Shown: positions 24,990 through 37,000 of the stretch, in pieces
Position numbering within the stretch: the first letter of the stretch is position 1
Layout: each line of letters begins with the position of its first letter
From: Allacma fusca
Taxonomy: Eukaryota > Arthropoda > Collembola > Symphypleona > Sminthuridae
NCBI GenBank assembly: GCA_947179485.1
Contig: OX359250.1
Span: 24,748,654 to 24,812,653, forward strand
DNA length: 64,000 nucleotides
Direction: 5' to 3'
Notes under the pieces: generated by a model
Told to the model about the DNA's origin: nothing
Seen by the model: the letters and a program-made list of their open reading frames with translations, nothing else
Database searches by the model: none
Position numbers and translations under genes: made by a program

Positions 24990-25480
24990 TGGAGAAAGTA
25001 AATGAACGTCTCATGGAACTAAAATAATGATGGTGAACGCAAGTGAAAATTTTAAAAACTAAAATAATGCTGGAGAAAGCAAATGAACGTCTCATGGAAC
25101 TAAAATAATGATGGTGAAAGCAAGTGAAAATTTTAAAAACTAAAATAATGCTGGAGAAAGCAAATGAACGTCTCATGGAACTAAAATAATGATGGTGAAA
25201 GCAAGTGAAAATTTTAAAAACTAAAATAATGCTGGAGAAAGCAAATGAACGTCTCATGGAACTAAAATAATGATGGTGAAAGCAATTGAAAATTTTAGAA
25301 ACTAAAATAATGCTGGAGAAAGCAAAAGAATGTCTCATAAAACTAAAATAATGCTGGAGAAAGCAAAAGAATGTCTCATAAAACTAAAATAATGCTGGAG
25401 AAAGTAAATGCACGTCTCATGGAGCTAAAATAATGATGGTGAAAGCAAGTGAAAATTGTAAAAACTAAACAAAATGCTGG
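24990..25480. repeat. 81-bp higher-order array built of two about 40-bp half-units
   Basis: ACTAAAATAATGCTGGAGAA and ACTAAAATAATGATGGTGAA half-units alternate, giving an 81-bp period for about four copies, then single half-units to about 25480. Because 81 is divisible by 3 the minus strand stays open for about 120 codons as a 27-residue repeat; this is not good evidence for a gene. Confidence 0.93.
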
Positions 25481-26859
25481 AGAAAGCAGAAAGTATTTCG
25501 CAAGCAATAATAATGCTTTAGAAAGCAAGTGAAAACTGAGACATTTAAGTGTGAAACTAATAAAAAAAATTATAAGTGTACATCAAATGGAACGTTTTGT
25601 CCCTGAAGAATAAAAACGGGCAAGTTGCACAGGAGCTGGGAGTCGCAGTTAGTCCCGCTCTGGACTGTCTTTAAAAGGAAGCACAGTTCCCGGTGGACGT
25701 GGTTTGAGAAATAAATATTGAGACAGCGCTTTCTCCAAATATTGCTTCCTTCGATAATATCCACGTCCGTGCGTAATGTGATGGGTTTGAGGGAAGGAAC
25801 GCATTATTGCTATGATTACCAGCCGTGTACACTCACGGCCGTAATTAGAATTTAATGTGCATAAATAGAACCGCTCCCCGCAGCGACGCACAAACTTAGG
25901 ACACCCAGACCGACGAGAAATTCCCCATGTGTTAGTAATCAAGTGGACGATAATGTGTGTAAATATAGCTCCTGGGTAAATACTGTAAGGCCAGGACTTG
26001 TGCATGTGCTAATGAGCAAAGGTTCGTGGGAATTGTTATTGAGAGATCGTATCAAAATCTCGTTCCCATTGCCCTCAATGAAAAAGTAAAATTGTTATGG
26101 TCGAACATCCCAAGCTTGGAATTGCTATTCACTTTTGAAAGGGTGGCTCACACGATTTTCCATGTACCTTGCAAGGACTCCACAAAGACCATTGGAACAT
26201 CCAAATTTGTCTACATTCTTCACCATATTTACTAAAATTATATTTATTAACCTCGGTCAATTTTGCCGGACATTGTGATGAAAAATTCAAGATTATTTAA
26301 GGATTTCCAAATTAACAAAATACAGTTAAGGTTCACTCCAACATTTTCTAGCGTATTAAAAAATTGACCCGTATGACCCGAGAATGCTGGAGAGTAAGTG
26401 GAGAAAGTGACGTCAAAAGTGGATTGTTTAGAAAATTTGAATGAAATATTATCCAATTGGGTGTGGATTGTGGAGGGAAAGTCGGGGACGAATTAGTTAG
26501 TGTTGGAAAGACGGCTGGGAAGGAAATGTGATAATTGTATACGGAGTACATGATGGAGACAGGAATTAGGGGAAAGGGGACTCCCTGTAATGGTGATGGT
26601 CGCACATGAAATGAATTACTGGGGTGGAAAATTGTCAAATTAAAACATTAATGTCCTTATGAAATAAGGAGTTAATTGCTGGCTACCGAGTCCAGGGCTC
26701 GGTGTCCGTGAGAACATGAAAGGAATGCGAAACGAATGATTAATCTGGATTTCCTCCGTCTTACCAAGCCACATCCATTCCCACTTCCCGCCCAAATCCA
26801 AACACAAAATGATTTATTTCCTTTGCAGTGCCCAAAATTGAGAGGCAGAATCAAGGTCA

Positions 26860-27810
26860 AATTAGAACTTAGTTATTTTAAGCGAGGTCAAGTTCAGGTC
26901 AAATTTTTCCTATTAGTGAAAGTCTAGAACCAATCAATTTCTAGTCCTAGGTCAGTGTACAGAACCAAGGAGCGTATAAGTACAAAATAGTGTCAAGTTC
27001 AAGTTTGAACTTAATTAGAGTCTCGTGACATTTAGAAAAGTTCAAGTTTGAACCAAGTTAGAGGCACGTGACATTTAGAAAAGTTTGAATTTACAAAAGT
27101 TCAAGTTTGAACCAAGTTAGAGGCACGTGACATTTAGAAAAGTTTGAATTTACAAAAGTTCAAGTTAGAGTCGAGTTTAGAAAATTTCAAGTTAGAGTCG
27201 AGTTTAGAAAATTTCAAGTTAAAGTCAAGTATAGAAAATTTCAAGTTAGAGTCGAGTTTTGAAAATTTCAAGTTAGAGTCGAGTTTAGAAAATTTAAAGT
27301 TAAAGTCGAGTTTAGAAAATTTCAAGTTAGAGTCGAGTTTTGAAAATTTCAAGTTAGAGTCGAGTTTAGAAAATTTCAAGTTAAAGTCAAGTATAGAAAA
27401 TTTCAAGTTAAAGTCAAGTATAGAAAATTTCAAGTTATAGTCAAGTTTAGAAAATTTCAAGTTATAGTCAAGTTTAGAAAATCTCAAGTTATAGTCAAGT
27501 TTAGAAAATTTCAAGTTATAGTCAAGTTTAGAAAATTTCAAGTTATAGTCAAGTTTAGATAAGGTCAAGTTTAGATAAGACCGAGTTCAAATTAGGTCGT
27601 TTATAAAAGATCAAGTTTGAGTGCAGTTAAGAATGGACCGTTTATGAAAGATCAAGTTTGAGTCCAGTTAAGAAATGGCCTTTTATAAAAGATCAAGTTT
27701 GAGTCCAGTTAAGAAATGGCCGTTTATAAAAGATCAAGTTTGAGTTAAGTTTGTAAAACGTCAAGTTTAGAGAAGGTCAAGTTCAAGTTACGCTTGTAAA
27801 ATGTCAAGTT
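26860..27810. repeat. 27-bp AAAATTTCAAGTTAGAGTCG array with 41-bp flank array
   Basis: About fifteen copies of a 27-bp unit (AGAAAATTTCAAGTTAGAGT plus CGAGTTT) run from 27135 to 27570. It is preceded by looser CAAGTTTGAACCAAGTTAGA copies and followed by about three copies of a 41-bp unit with GATCAAGTTTGAGTCCAGTT. Both strands are open across the core because 27 is a multiple of three. Confidence 0.94.
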
Positions 27811-28219
27811 TTAGAGTAATTACCTATTCTTGATGAGTTAGCAGTTGGAAAGAATTTCAAAAAATCAGCACCAAAAATTTCTGGGTATTTGTTGGTAATG
27901 TTTGGGATTTTGTCCAAACGCGTGAATCAAATTCGGTCACTCCACCCGAATATAAAAATTGGAAAACGTTCATTGAGGGATTTTGGATGGCCTGAATTGA
28001 ACTAAGCTCTGCCTTTAAAATAAAGTAACTCCCCCATAAGACTGTACTGAATTACAACACACTCCATCCCATTAGTCTTATTGCACATAAATAAAGCATA
28101 ACTTTCAATTTAATCAGCTTCATTCATTTCATAGGATATATTTATGTTTTTATTCAAAACCTAAATTGGAAATTAAAAATTTACTCCGCCTAGATTCAAG
28201 GGTTTGATGTTCCAGCCAG

Positions 28220-28241
28220 CTTTCTCCTGAAAAGGAGAAAG
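28220..28241. other. Inverted pair of CTTTCTCC words
   Basis: CTTTCTCC and GGAGAAAG form an 8-base-arm hairpin with a six-base loop (TGAAAA). Confidence 0.85.
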
Positions 28242-29217
28242 TTATTATCAAAGGAAATTGATTTCCTTACAGAGACTCTCTGGGGAGATTTTTTACAGTC
28301 AGAAATAAAACGACAGGGGTTTGAAAAAACTCTCCACCCAAATATCCACAAAAGGGAACATCAATAGCTTCGGAAGACATTGAAAGACACCAATAATTGT
28401 TTGCTTTCTCCTTACTTTGTCCACGTACAATTGCTCTACTTTCAATAATCAGAAAAGATATTTCTCTTCAAAAGCCCCTTATTCCAATGCTTTGTGATGC
28501 TCAAGTAACTTGCATTTTGAAACTGTCAAGAGAAAATTGTTATTACAAAATCTGGCGTAAATGAATTAACATGGTTTTGTAATCAATAATTTTATCCATC
28601 ATTTATATTCATTTCCCTCCTGAAACTACCTTCACTCTTCCTCCGGAGCTAAGGAACAGCAGAGCAGTTGTTAACATTAAAGGAATTATCTCCGAAAATA
28701 GAAAACGTGTTATATTTTGACAGCGTTTGTAACTAGTAGTTTTGGACGTTTAACTTAAATATTCTAGAATCATATTTCAAAAATTTACTGAGGGAAGATT
28801 TTTTTCATCTGCATGATCTGGAGAACGTAATTTTATCGAGGGTGGAATATACAGAGGCTCGTCTGAGTAAAAGGCCTGGACTGAGGTTGATTGAAAACCT
28901 TTACGTGTAGGACGAGGGGAAATGTCAAAAGAGAAAAGAGTTTTAACCTTTCCCTTTGATCGTTGGCTTTAAGTATTTACCTTTAAGAGCAAAGGAAACT
29001 GGAGAAAGTCAGGCAAAAATAAATGTCTTAATTTTATGCATCATCTTTTTGGCTATCTCTTGAAAGGGACTTTGGGAGTCACGAAATGTAAACACTAAGG
29101 CAATTTGTAGCAAATACGAAAAGTCTTATTACTAGGCTCAATAATTCAGTTGTTGTTCATCCTCCTGAGCTTTCACCAAATTATAAACAAGACTGTACTC
29201 TCACTATAAGGGGTTTT

Positions 29218-29290
29218 TCCCACTTTCTCCACTTTCTCCACTTTCTCCACTTTCTATGCTTTCTCCACTTTCTCCGCTTTCTCCACTTTC
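29218..29290. repeat. 9-bp CTTTCTCCA array
   Basis: About eight copies of CTTTCTCCA with single-base variants (CTTTCTATG, CTTTCTCCG). Confidence 0.95.
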
Positions 29291-30289
29291 ACTAAAAATA
29301 TTTGAATAAACCTCACGAGTTCATTCTTCTGTAATGGTTTTCCCGAATTGTAACCCATTTTCTAGGACTATTCTTCTAAAAAGTACATTTTTGTGAACTT
29401 TCCCTGTCTATCTATATTGTTATGATCTGTGAGATAAATAAATATAATTGGAGAAATAGACGAAACTTTTACACACGAGACAGTTTAACTGATGTTTTGT
29501 AAAAGAATTTATGAAATTGACGCCAGAGTTTAATTTAGCGGGGTTCAGTACAGCAAAGTTCCTCTATGAGAGCAACTGTAAAATCTGGGGGAAAATCCTA
29601 TTTGTTGTTAACAGAAGAAATTCACATGGAGTTAAAAGGGAATATGTTCATATATTTTTGATCTCCTGGAGAAATATTTCATGAGGGGGTCTGCTAGAGC
29701 AAGGGGTCATTGTATAAGAACTCCCAGAAGTGTACTTTAGCATGCAATTTGTGCTGGAAACTGCAGCTTACTTTTCGATTGGCATCTGATGGAAGAAGAA
29801 CCTTGGTTTCTGGGACTGTTGCAACTTTCTCCACTTTCTCCCAACTAGCACTTTCAACTTTCTCAATTTTTAGGACGTTTATTAGCGTTGCTAGTTATTT
29901 TACTGGAGTTTTTGAAGCTCTCTTTTCTCGTTGGACTTTCCCCATTTCCCAGTTTTACGCCTGCTTTATGTGGAAATTTTCATTTTAGTCCTATGGACTG
30001 TCTCATTTTCTCTCCTTTTTTATGTGATGTTTCATTGAGGGCTCTAATAAATTTTATGGGTTTCCAGTTCTTTTCTTTAGTTAAAGACTCGGTTTCCATA
30101 CCTGGTTAATTGAATCGATTTTATTTTATATTTGTCTTTTTTCTACGGGAATGTTTAGTCTGTAAAATACATAGTTGCTAAATTGCTTGAAATTTATACT
30201 TTTCGAATTTTACTGTCTAGTTTCCCATTTAATTTTTTTTGAATTTTACAATTCGATTTTCATTTTTAGAATTTATTTTCTCTATTTCC

Positions 30290-30570
30290 TTTCTGAAATT
30301 TACTTTCTCCACTTTCTCTTTTTAATTTTACTTTCTCTTGAATTTTACTTTCTCTTGAATTTTACTTTCTCCACTTTCTCTTGAATTTTACTTTCTCCAC
30401 TTTCTCTTGAATTTTACTTTCTCTTGAATTTTACTTTCTCCACTTTCTCTTTTTAATTTTACTTTCTCTTGAATTTTACTTTCTCCACTTTCTATTTTTA
30501 ATTTTACTTTCTCTTGAATTTTACTTTCTCTTGAATTTTACTTTCTCCACTTTCTCTTGAATTTTACTTC
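30290..30570. repeat. 26-bp TTGAATTTTACTTTCTCCAC array with 17-bp short units
   Basis: Units consist of a 17-bp module (TTGAATTTTACTTTCTC) with or without a 9-bp CACTTTCTC module, so periods of 17 and 26 bp are mixed. The CTTTCTCCA core equals that of the 29.2-kb array. Confidence 0.92.
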
Positions 30571-31425
30571 ATTAGAGATTTGCCTACCTTTTGAATTTTC
30601 CCCCTCCACGTTTCCTAATTTTTAAATCGAAATTTCAACTCTTCCCGGGGGTTTCTCCTACTTTCTCCGTTTCCAATTATATTTCGTTTCTCTGCTTTGA
30701 AAAAATACTATCCTTCACTCTTATTGGTCGAAATTCTTAGATTTCTCGAAATTCGACAATATCTATTTTCACCATTCGTTAGTTTTTAATAGTTTTACAA
30801 ATTTTTAAATAATTTTAGTTTCAAAATACAACACTATTTTCATTAATGTCTCTAGCACGACTTGTTTTTATTTTTCGTTTTTAAGCTTTTTAAATTCCTT
30901 CCTGCGGGTATTTCCTACGCGTTTGTTCGTTTTCCCCTGTTGATCCATTTGTACTACATTTCTAACTTGTTTCTTACCCTTGGAACCAACTACAATTTCA
31001 TAAGTTGTTGTTCATTCCATGCGTTAAGTTTCTTTCGAAGCCTTCAACTTTTCTCGTTACGCCTCATTTCTACTTTTTTTTATTTTGCCTTAACCCAAAT
31101 TTACTTACTCCTTGGGAGAGCCCGATTCCCGTGTGGAAGGAAATGCTGGGCTGCTTTTAATTTTTGTAATTTTGATATTTTTCCTCCTTTTATTTCCCCT
31201 ATTTTACCTTTTAGTTTCCGGGGCGAAGGAAGCACTTGATGTTTGAGAAGAGGAGTAAATATTGAGTGGAAAAATTCGGAGATGTTTGAGAGGAGGGGAA
31301 ATTGGAAGGACACTCGAGAGTCACTGGTCCTCAACGAGGTCCACTGATTGGAAAGGACATTAAGGAAGGGATGCGGGGAGTCGTGCCATGATTTTATCAA
31401 GGATTTGAACAAACAATGACTTTAC

Positions 31426-31538
31426 CTGGAAGGACGGAGGTACAGCTCATAAATGTCGATGCACTCAGTGTTATTGGGATTGGGACGAGTTCCCATAGGA
31501 CACTCGAAGCACATGCTCTCATCATCAGGATGACGAAT
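31426..31538 (-). CDS. mGluR exon E: cysteine-rich domain, second half
   Basis: This 113-bp exon encodes residues 192-228. It follows the acceptor ...CCCCCGTAG and ends at CCTTCCAG|GTAAAG. The peptide IRHPDDESMCFECPMGTRPN (192-211) then NNTECIDIYELYLRPS (213-228) supplies the last three cysteines (C201, C204, C217) of the NCD3G domain. Family members read D.YTC..C..G..P....T.C..IP..YL.W here. N213 is a sequon. The arginine-proline end (YLRPS) leads directly into the first helix encoded by exon F, about 10.3 kb away. All nine cysteines are therefore present across exons D and E, as expected for a working receptor. Confidence 0.94.
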
Positions 31539-32400
31539 CTACGGGGGAGAAATGTTGAAAGAGAAAAAATATTACTAAGAAAATTGATAACAATTTCACG
31601 CCATTATTTTTATTACCGCTCCCCATTGTCCTTCCTTTCTACCATTTTCTTTTGGAATCGACTGAGAGAGCGAAAAGGGGTCTCACCAAATATTTCCCTC
31701 ACCTATTTCTTTCTTTGTGGAATTTTATCAGCAAATTTTGATTCCTCAAATTTTTATCCTTGGTTAGTATTTACACGTTGAGCAGAAATGTCATCAGGGA
31801 AAAATCATTTTTTATTGGGTTTTTGTACACTGAAATAATACCCTAAATTTTGTTTTGAAGAAAATATTTAACTGGGTCAATAAACTGAATATTCTAAAAT
31901 TTGTCAGACAATTTCCAGAAAATCAGGCATTTTAAAAAAAAAACTGAATTGTTAAAAACGTAATTATTCAAAATAATTTTACCCCAATCAAGCATATTCG
32001 TAATTTTTGGGAAAATTTTGGTATTGTTACAATTGTTAGGGAACTTTTAAAAACTTAAATTTTTGAAATAAATTTAAGCAAATTGAGAAGGGAATTTTCT
32101 TTGAAATGGGTGAATCAAATATTTTAGGTGCACTTCTGAATAAGAGCCAATAGGGGAAGGGAAATGTTTCAAGGGAAATCATACACATTTGGATATCTAC
32201 AATGTAATCATTACATTATCCTCCAATAACATTAAGGTCCATTTGGACAAATGATGACATTTCGACTCCTGCCTCGAGGTCAAATGTTATCGACCAAAGT
32301 GAAGCGTGAATTTGATAACGAAAGAACAATTGGGAATGTTTCTAGTTTGATTTTACAGACATCGTCATGCCTTCCATGGAATTTAAATGGGGGACTTTAC
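31539..32400 (-). other. mGluR intron between exons D and E (862 bp)
   Basis: AT-rich intron without recognisable array or gene; it has consensus ends (GTAAAG at the 5' side, CCGTAG at the 3' side). Confidence 0.85.
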
Positions 32401-32534
32401 CTCGAAATTCACACAGTTAAAACAGCTCCAACAGCAGGTTTCTCCGCCAACGAGACGTTTGGCTTGACCCAGGTCACAAAGATCACTGCACACGGACGGG
32501 GGAGGATTGGAACCACCGTCAGCAAATCGAATGG
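32401..32534 (-). CDS. mGluR exon D: cysteine-rich domain, first half
   Basis: This 134-bp exon encodes residues 147-191. The acceptor is ...TTTGCAG and the donor TTCGAG|GTAAAG. It carries PPSVCSDLCDLGQAK (158-172), GGETCCWSCFNC (176-187) and ends in NFE. This is the N-terminal half of the NCD3G (nine-cysteine) domain of family C GPCRs, which links the glutamate-binding lobes to the helices and passes on the conformational change. Six of the nine cysteines are present (C162, C166, C180, C181, C184, C187) in the usual spacing, including the CCW triplet. The phase-0 donor pairs with exon E, 862 bp further on. Confidence 0.95.
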
Positions 32535-33489
32535 CTGCAAAGAAAAAAAAATCGAGAGTTAGAATTTTTTTCTCCGGGAAATTTTATCATGGCTTTTGTG
32601 CATAAATTGTCAAATTAAATTTAGTTTTTAGGGAGAAATTTCGTTAATACAAAATTTAACAGTTTCGCAAAATTTAGACAAATTTTAGCTAATATTTACC
32701 GAAATTATACTCAAAATTTTGACCAATCTGTAGCAAAATATTAGACAAAAATCTGAGCAAAAATAATCCCTAGATTTAGCGATATTTTGCCCAAAATATA
32801 GTCAAATGTTGAGCAAAATTTTCTTCAAAATTTTGGACAATATTACACAAAATTTAGCGCAATTTTCGGGAAAATTGCGCTATACTGGACAAATTTGATT
32901 GAAATTTTTTTTCAATACAATTTGTGTGCAAAATAAGAGAAAACTTTCGAGCGAGCGAAATGTTTGATTTAAGAAATTGTGGGAATTTGTTTAAAAAAAT
33001 GAAAACCTTAGGTATTATTTGATGGCAAACTAGATTGCAAGACATTTGCATGGCGTTTGCCCTAAAAGAGTGGTTAATACAGCGCTGAAAGAGACGCAGA
33101 GGCATAAAAATAAAGGAGGACAAAGTTTGAGTAAATAAAAATATTTGTGTTGCCACAAAGATTCTTGAGCTGATGATCTGGCAAAATCAGAATAAGCATT
33201 CAGAAGCACGAAATAAAGCGATATTAGAGCGATGAGATCCATAAGCTGGTTTTTACGCCGAACCCTATCACTCCCTATGCACACATGTAACAACACATCT
33301 AATACTTGCAAAAACATCTGAGCATCAACATTGCCGTTAGGATTCTCTCCGCAAATTTCCCCATTTCCTTCCATTTCTTTATTAAACTTTACAGCCGCTA
33401 TTTTTTCGGGGATTACGCTCCTACAAAAATAGCTCTTGAGGGGCCCAGGGTATGTATCCTATTCCTAAGTTCCCCCGTGCACACTCCAA

Positions 33490-34870
33490 TTTCAGGAGTT
33501 TTGTGTTGCTGAAAACTTGAGTAATAAGCGAGCATTTGAGTTTCAAGTGAAAATTTGATTTTCACTTCCAATTTTCAACTGTGAATTTCAAGAAACTTCA
33601 ATTTGAAGTGAGAATTTCAAGTATGAATGCAAACTCGACTCTTTTGCTTGAATTTCGAAACTGAGTGAGCACTTGAGTTAAAGTGTAGATTTTTAGCATG
33701 AATAAAAACTAAATTTTGAAGTAGAGTTTTCAAGTATGAATTTAAACTTGAGTTTGAAGTGTCAGTTTCCAGAATAAGGTGAGAAAACGGGTAAATTGTA
33801 AGTTCAAGTGCACAAATCAAATTTCTAACATAATTTCAGTATGGTTTCAAGTGTTACATTCAAGTACGTCACTGAATCAAACTACGCACTTATGTTTCAA
33901 ATTCAAGTCCATACTTAATTTGAACAAGTACAAAAATTCAAATGTAAATCTAACCACACAAGAAACTCAAGTGTGACATTCAAGTTTTTACTCGGAGTTT
34001 AAATGCAAGTACGCCCTCCAGTTAGGAATTCAAATTCGTACTCAAGTTTTAGATACTACAAAGCACTCAAGTTACAAGTTTATCAGGATTCAGTTTCATA
34101 CAGATAGTCAAGTTCTAACGTTAAATGCGTACTGTAGGTTCAAATTTCAATGCTACATGCGTACAGTTGTTTTCAGTTTCAATATTAAGTACGGACTGTA
34201 GTTTCAAGTTTCTGATTCAAATTAAAGTACTCACTCGAGTATCAAGTTTGAGTAAGTCCTCAAGTTTCATGTTCAAGTTAAAGTACATACTCGAGTATCA
34301 AGTTTGAGTAAGTACTCAAGTTTCATGTTCAAGTTCAAATACGTACTCAAGTTTCAAGTTCCAGTACGTACTCAAATACATACTCAAGTTTCAAGTTCCA
34401 GTACGTACTCAAATACATACACAAACTTCAAATTCAAGTACGTACTCAAATACATACACAAACTTCAAATTCAAGTACGTGCTCAAGTTTCAAGTTCAAA
34501 TTCAAGTACGTGCTCAAGTTTCAAGTTTCAAGTTCAAATTCAAGTACGTGTTCAAGTTTCAAGTTCAAATTCAAGTACGTACTCAAGTTCCAAGTTTAAG
34601 TTAAAGTGCGAACTCAAATTTCAAGTTTAAGCTAAAGTGCGAACTCAAGTCTCAAGTTTAAGCTAAAATGGGAACTCAAGTTTCAAGTTTAAGTACTAAC
34701 TCAGGATTCAGGGTTCAATGTTAAGTGCGTACTGTAGTTTCAAGTTCAGGCGCCTACTCAAGTTTAAGGTTGAAGTTAAAGCACGCACTCGAGTGTCAAG
34801 TTCAAGTGCGTGCTAAAGTTCAAGTAGATACTAGAGCGAGAAATTAATGTAGACTTGTAATTGGAAGTGA
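33490..34870. repeat. Degenerate CAAGTTTCAAGTTCAAATTC / AAGTACGTACTC array
   Basis: Many loose copies of about 30 bp combine CAAGTTTCAAGTTCAA with AGTACGTACTCAA. They are tightest at about 34255-34620 and loosen outward for several hundred bases. It shares CAAGTT with the arrays at 26.9, 52.6 and 54.9 kb. Confidence 0.88.
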
Positions 34871-36534
34871 AAGTTCGTGCTTGTATTTGAAATACACGAA
34901 TGAGGTGTTAACTAATTGTAATTGGAACGGAAGATGATTGGTGGACAGAGCAGTGCTTGGTCTGGTTTGCAGGTGTGTGGTTGTAATGAAGGGATCTGGT
35001 GGTATAGGGGATAGCGTGGGTGAGGACGAATGGACGTAACAAGGAGAGACGTTGTGGTGAGAGTTGAGACGAGTTCATGCCTGGATTACTCCGTCCTTTC
35101 CAGTGCTCATTTCCACCTTATCATTTCACACCTTTCTCCGCCGGAGCTTTTGTGGCATCATTAACATAGCTCATGAAATGAGCACTACAACAACGGCTCC
35201 TCAGCACCACGGATGAACATCAGCCCTGCCTTAAATGCCCTTCCGAGCCAAGTCTACTTTCACTAATGCTCACGCTCCCCACAACATGCTCTCTAATGTA
35301 CTTTCACCAACCTAACAATCCCCATGCATAAATGACAAATGATATCTTTCCCATATCCATCCCTGCTTATTATATCCCTCACATTCTCCATATGCAAAAA
35401 AACTTCAAATCCACACATGCTTTAATGTACAAGTCCCCCTAAAATTTTCCTGCGGCAAATTCAAAAATTTTAACCAAAAGTTCCCAAACTCAAACTTTCA
35501 CCTACTGCAATATTATTTCCACTCCTAAGTTTTGGGCCTTGTACCCGAAAAAATTGGCCTAGGTCAATGCAATAAATTTTACAAAATTCTCCATAAAATT
35601 TCCTACAAAATGGGGGCTTCAATTATTTCAAGACATACCAAATTTTTAAAGAAAAATATTTTCCAAAAATACAATTATTGTATTTAAAATGTTACTAAAG
35701 ATCATTTGCTCTAGGTTATATTTTCAACCCCTGAAGCAGTAATAATTATTGACCTAGGTCACTGAAGATAATTTTAAGAAACTATAAAATAAATTTGCTG
35801 CAGAAAAGAAATTAAAATTGGTTTAAAAAAATTAACGACGTTCAGAAAATTTAATTGTAAAATTTTGAACAAATTTCAACCCCTGACACCGGGGTTCAGA
35901 CTATAACCCAAAATAATATTACTGTCTTACTAAGAATTTCATATTTGACCCAGGTCAAGAGCCTAAATTTTAAAAAATGCGGAATAAATTTGTTACTAAT
36001 TTCTGTGTAAAAATTATTTTCATTTTGAAAACATCGTGAGTGTTGGAAGGTTGAAAATTTGTTGGGACTCTGTATTTAAATGTACGCGTCCCGACAAATG
36101 TACATAATTACATTGGTATTTTGGCCCATAAAGGAAGCAATGCCCCATGCAAACGATATGGGAAGTGCTCTGGAGGGAATGCAATAATAAGGAAAGGCAA
36201 CAATAACTTGTGTTTAATCAACAATAATGGGAATCAAATTATGGGCTAAAATATTTGAGGAAGCCACATTCCCTTTAAAATGAAACAAAACTCCCAGTTC
36301 ATAACTAGCTGATAACTTCCTTGAGATTATATTCAGATCCATATCATTTGCAGAGCCCGACGATAATGCATGTGATAAAAAATAAGGGCGGATGAAAACA
36401 TCCAATAAAATTTTGCGCATTTTCCTCATTCCAAGAAAAAAAACTAAAATGGGTCTCTGCAGAAGCGATGTTTTCGGCTTCCAAATATTACCAAATAAAT
36501 GTTTACAGATTTCACACTTTGTTGGAAATTCTCT

Positions 36535-37000
36535 AAAATAATTGAATCATTGCTTCAAGGAAATTTCCCTTTTTTTAAAAAAATGTCATGAAAAATATTT
36601 TTTCAGAGAATTACAATGAAATCTAAGTTTGGAAAATGTTTCCCTTAAAAATGCAAAAGATTTTTAAATATTTGATTCCCCCGTTTTGTAGCAAATGTTT
36701 TTCTGATTTCGAAAACATTTAGTTCATTACCGTACAATAATTTTTACAGCTGCTGGTGTATGGAGATACAATTGAATCTAATTTTTCTAAATAATCTTGA
36801 TGGGACTAAGTTCGGAAAAAAATTTCCCTTAAAAATGCAAATGTTTTTAAAATATTTGATTCCCCCATTTTGTAGCAAATGTTTTTCTGATTTTATAGAC
36901 ATTTGAGTCATTGATCCAGAAAATTGTTTAGAGCTACAAGAGCCCGGAATGTAATTGAATCCAATTGTTTTCAAGGAATTTTTAGGGGACTTTAAAAAAA
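36535..37000. repeat. About 183-bp tandem duplication
   Basis: Two clear copies start at about 36625 and 36808. They share TTTCCCTTAAAAATGCAAA, then TATTTGATTCCCCC, TTTTGTAGCAAATGTTTTTC, and ATTGAATC near the end, with a partial copy on each side. It is a larger, older duplication than the short-unit arrays. Confidence 0.88.

Larger units (their letters stand above)
21122..31425 (-). other. mGluR intron between exons E and F (10304 bp)
   Basis: It contains tandem arrays at 21390-21720, 21900-22060, 23445-23590, 24990-25480, 26860-27810, 29218-29290 and 30290-30570 (separate entries). The spans 22.2-23.4, 23.6-24.9, 25.5-26.8 and 27.9-29.2 kb are mostly non-tandem; I see no gene in them. About 25560-26020 is a GC-richer, non-repetitive island, and 22860-23060 contains homeodomain-like TAAT/ATTA clusters. 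Confidence 0.7.

Noticed and set aside
24976-25338. Minus-strand frame of a repeated 27-residue peptide
   Set aside because: The 81-bp repeat is divisible by three; the peptide matches no known family.
27134-27568. 144-codon minus-strand frame with KLD/NLKFS repeats
   Set aside because: The 27-bp unit is a multiple of three; no initiation context or similarity.
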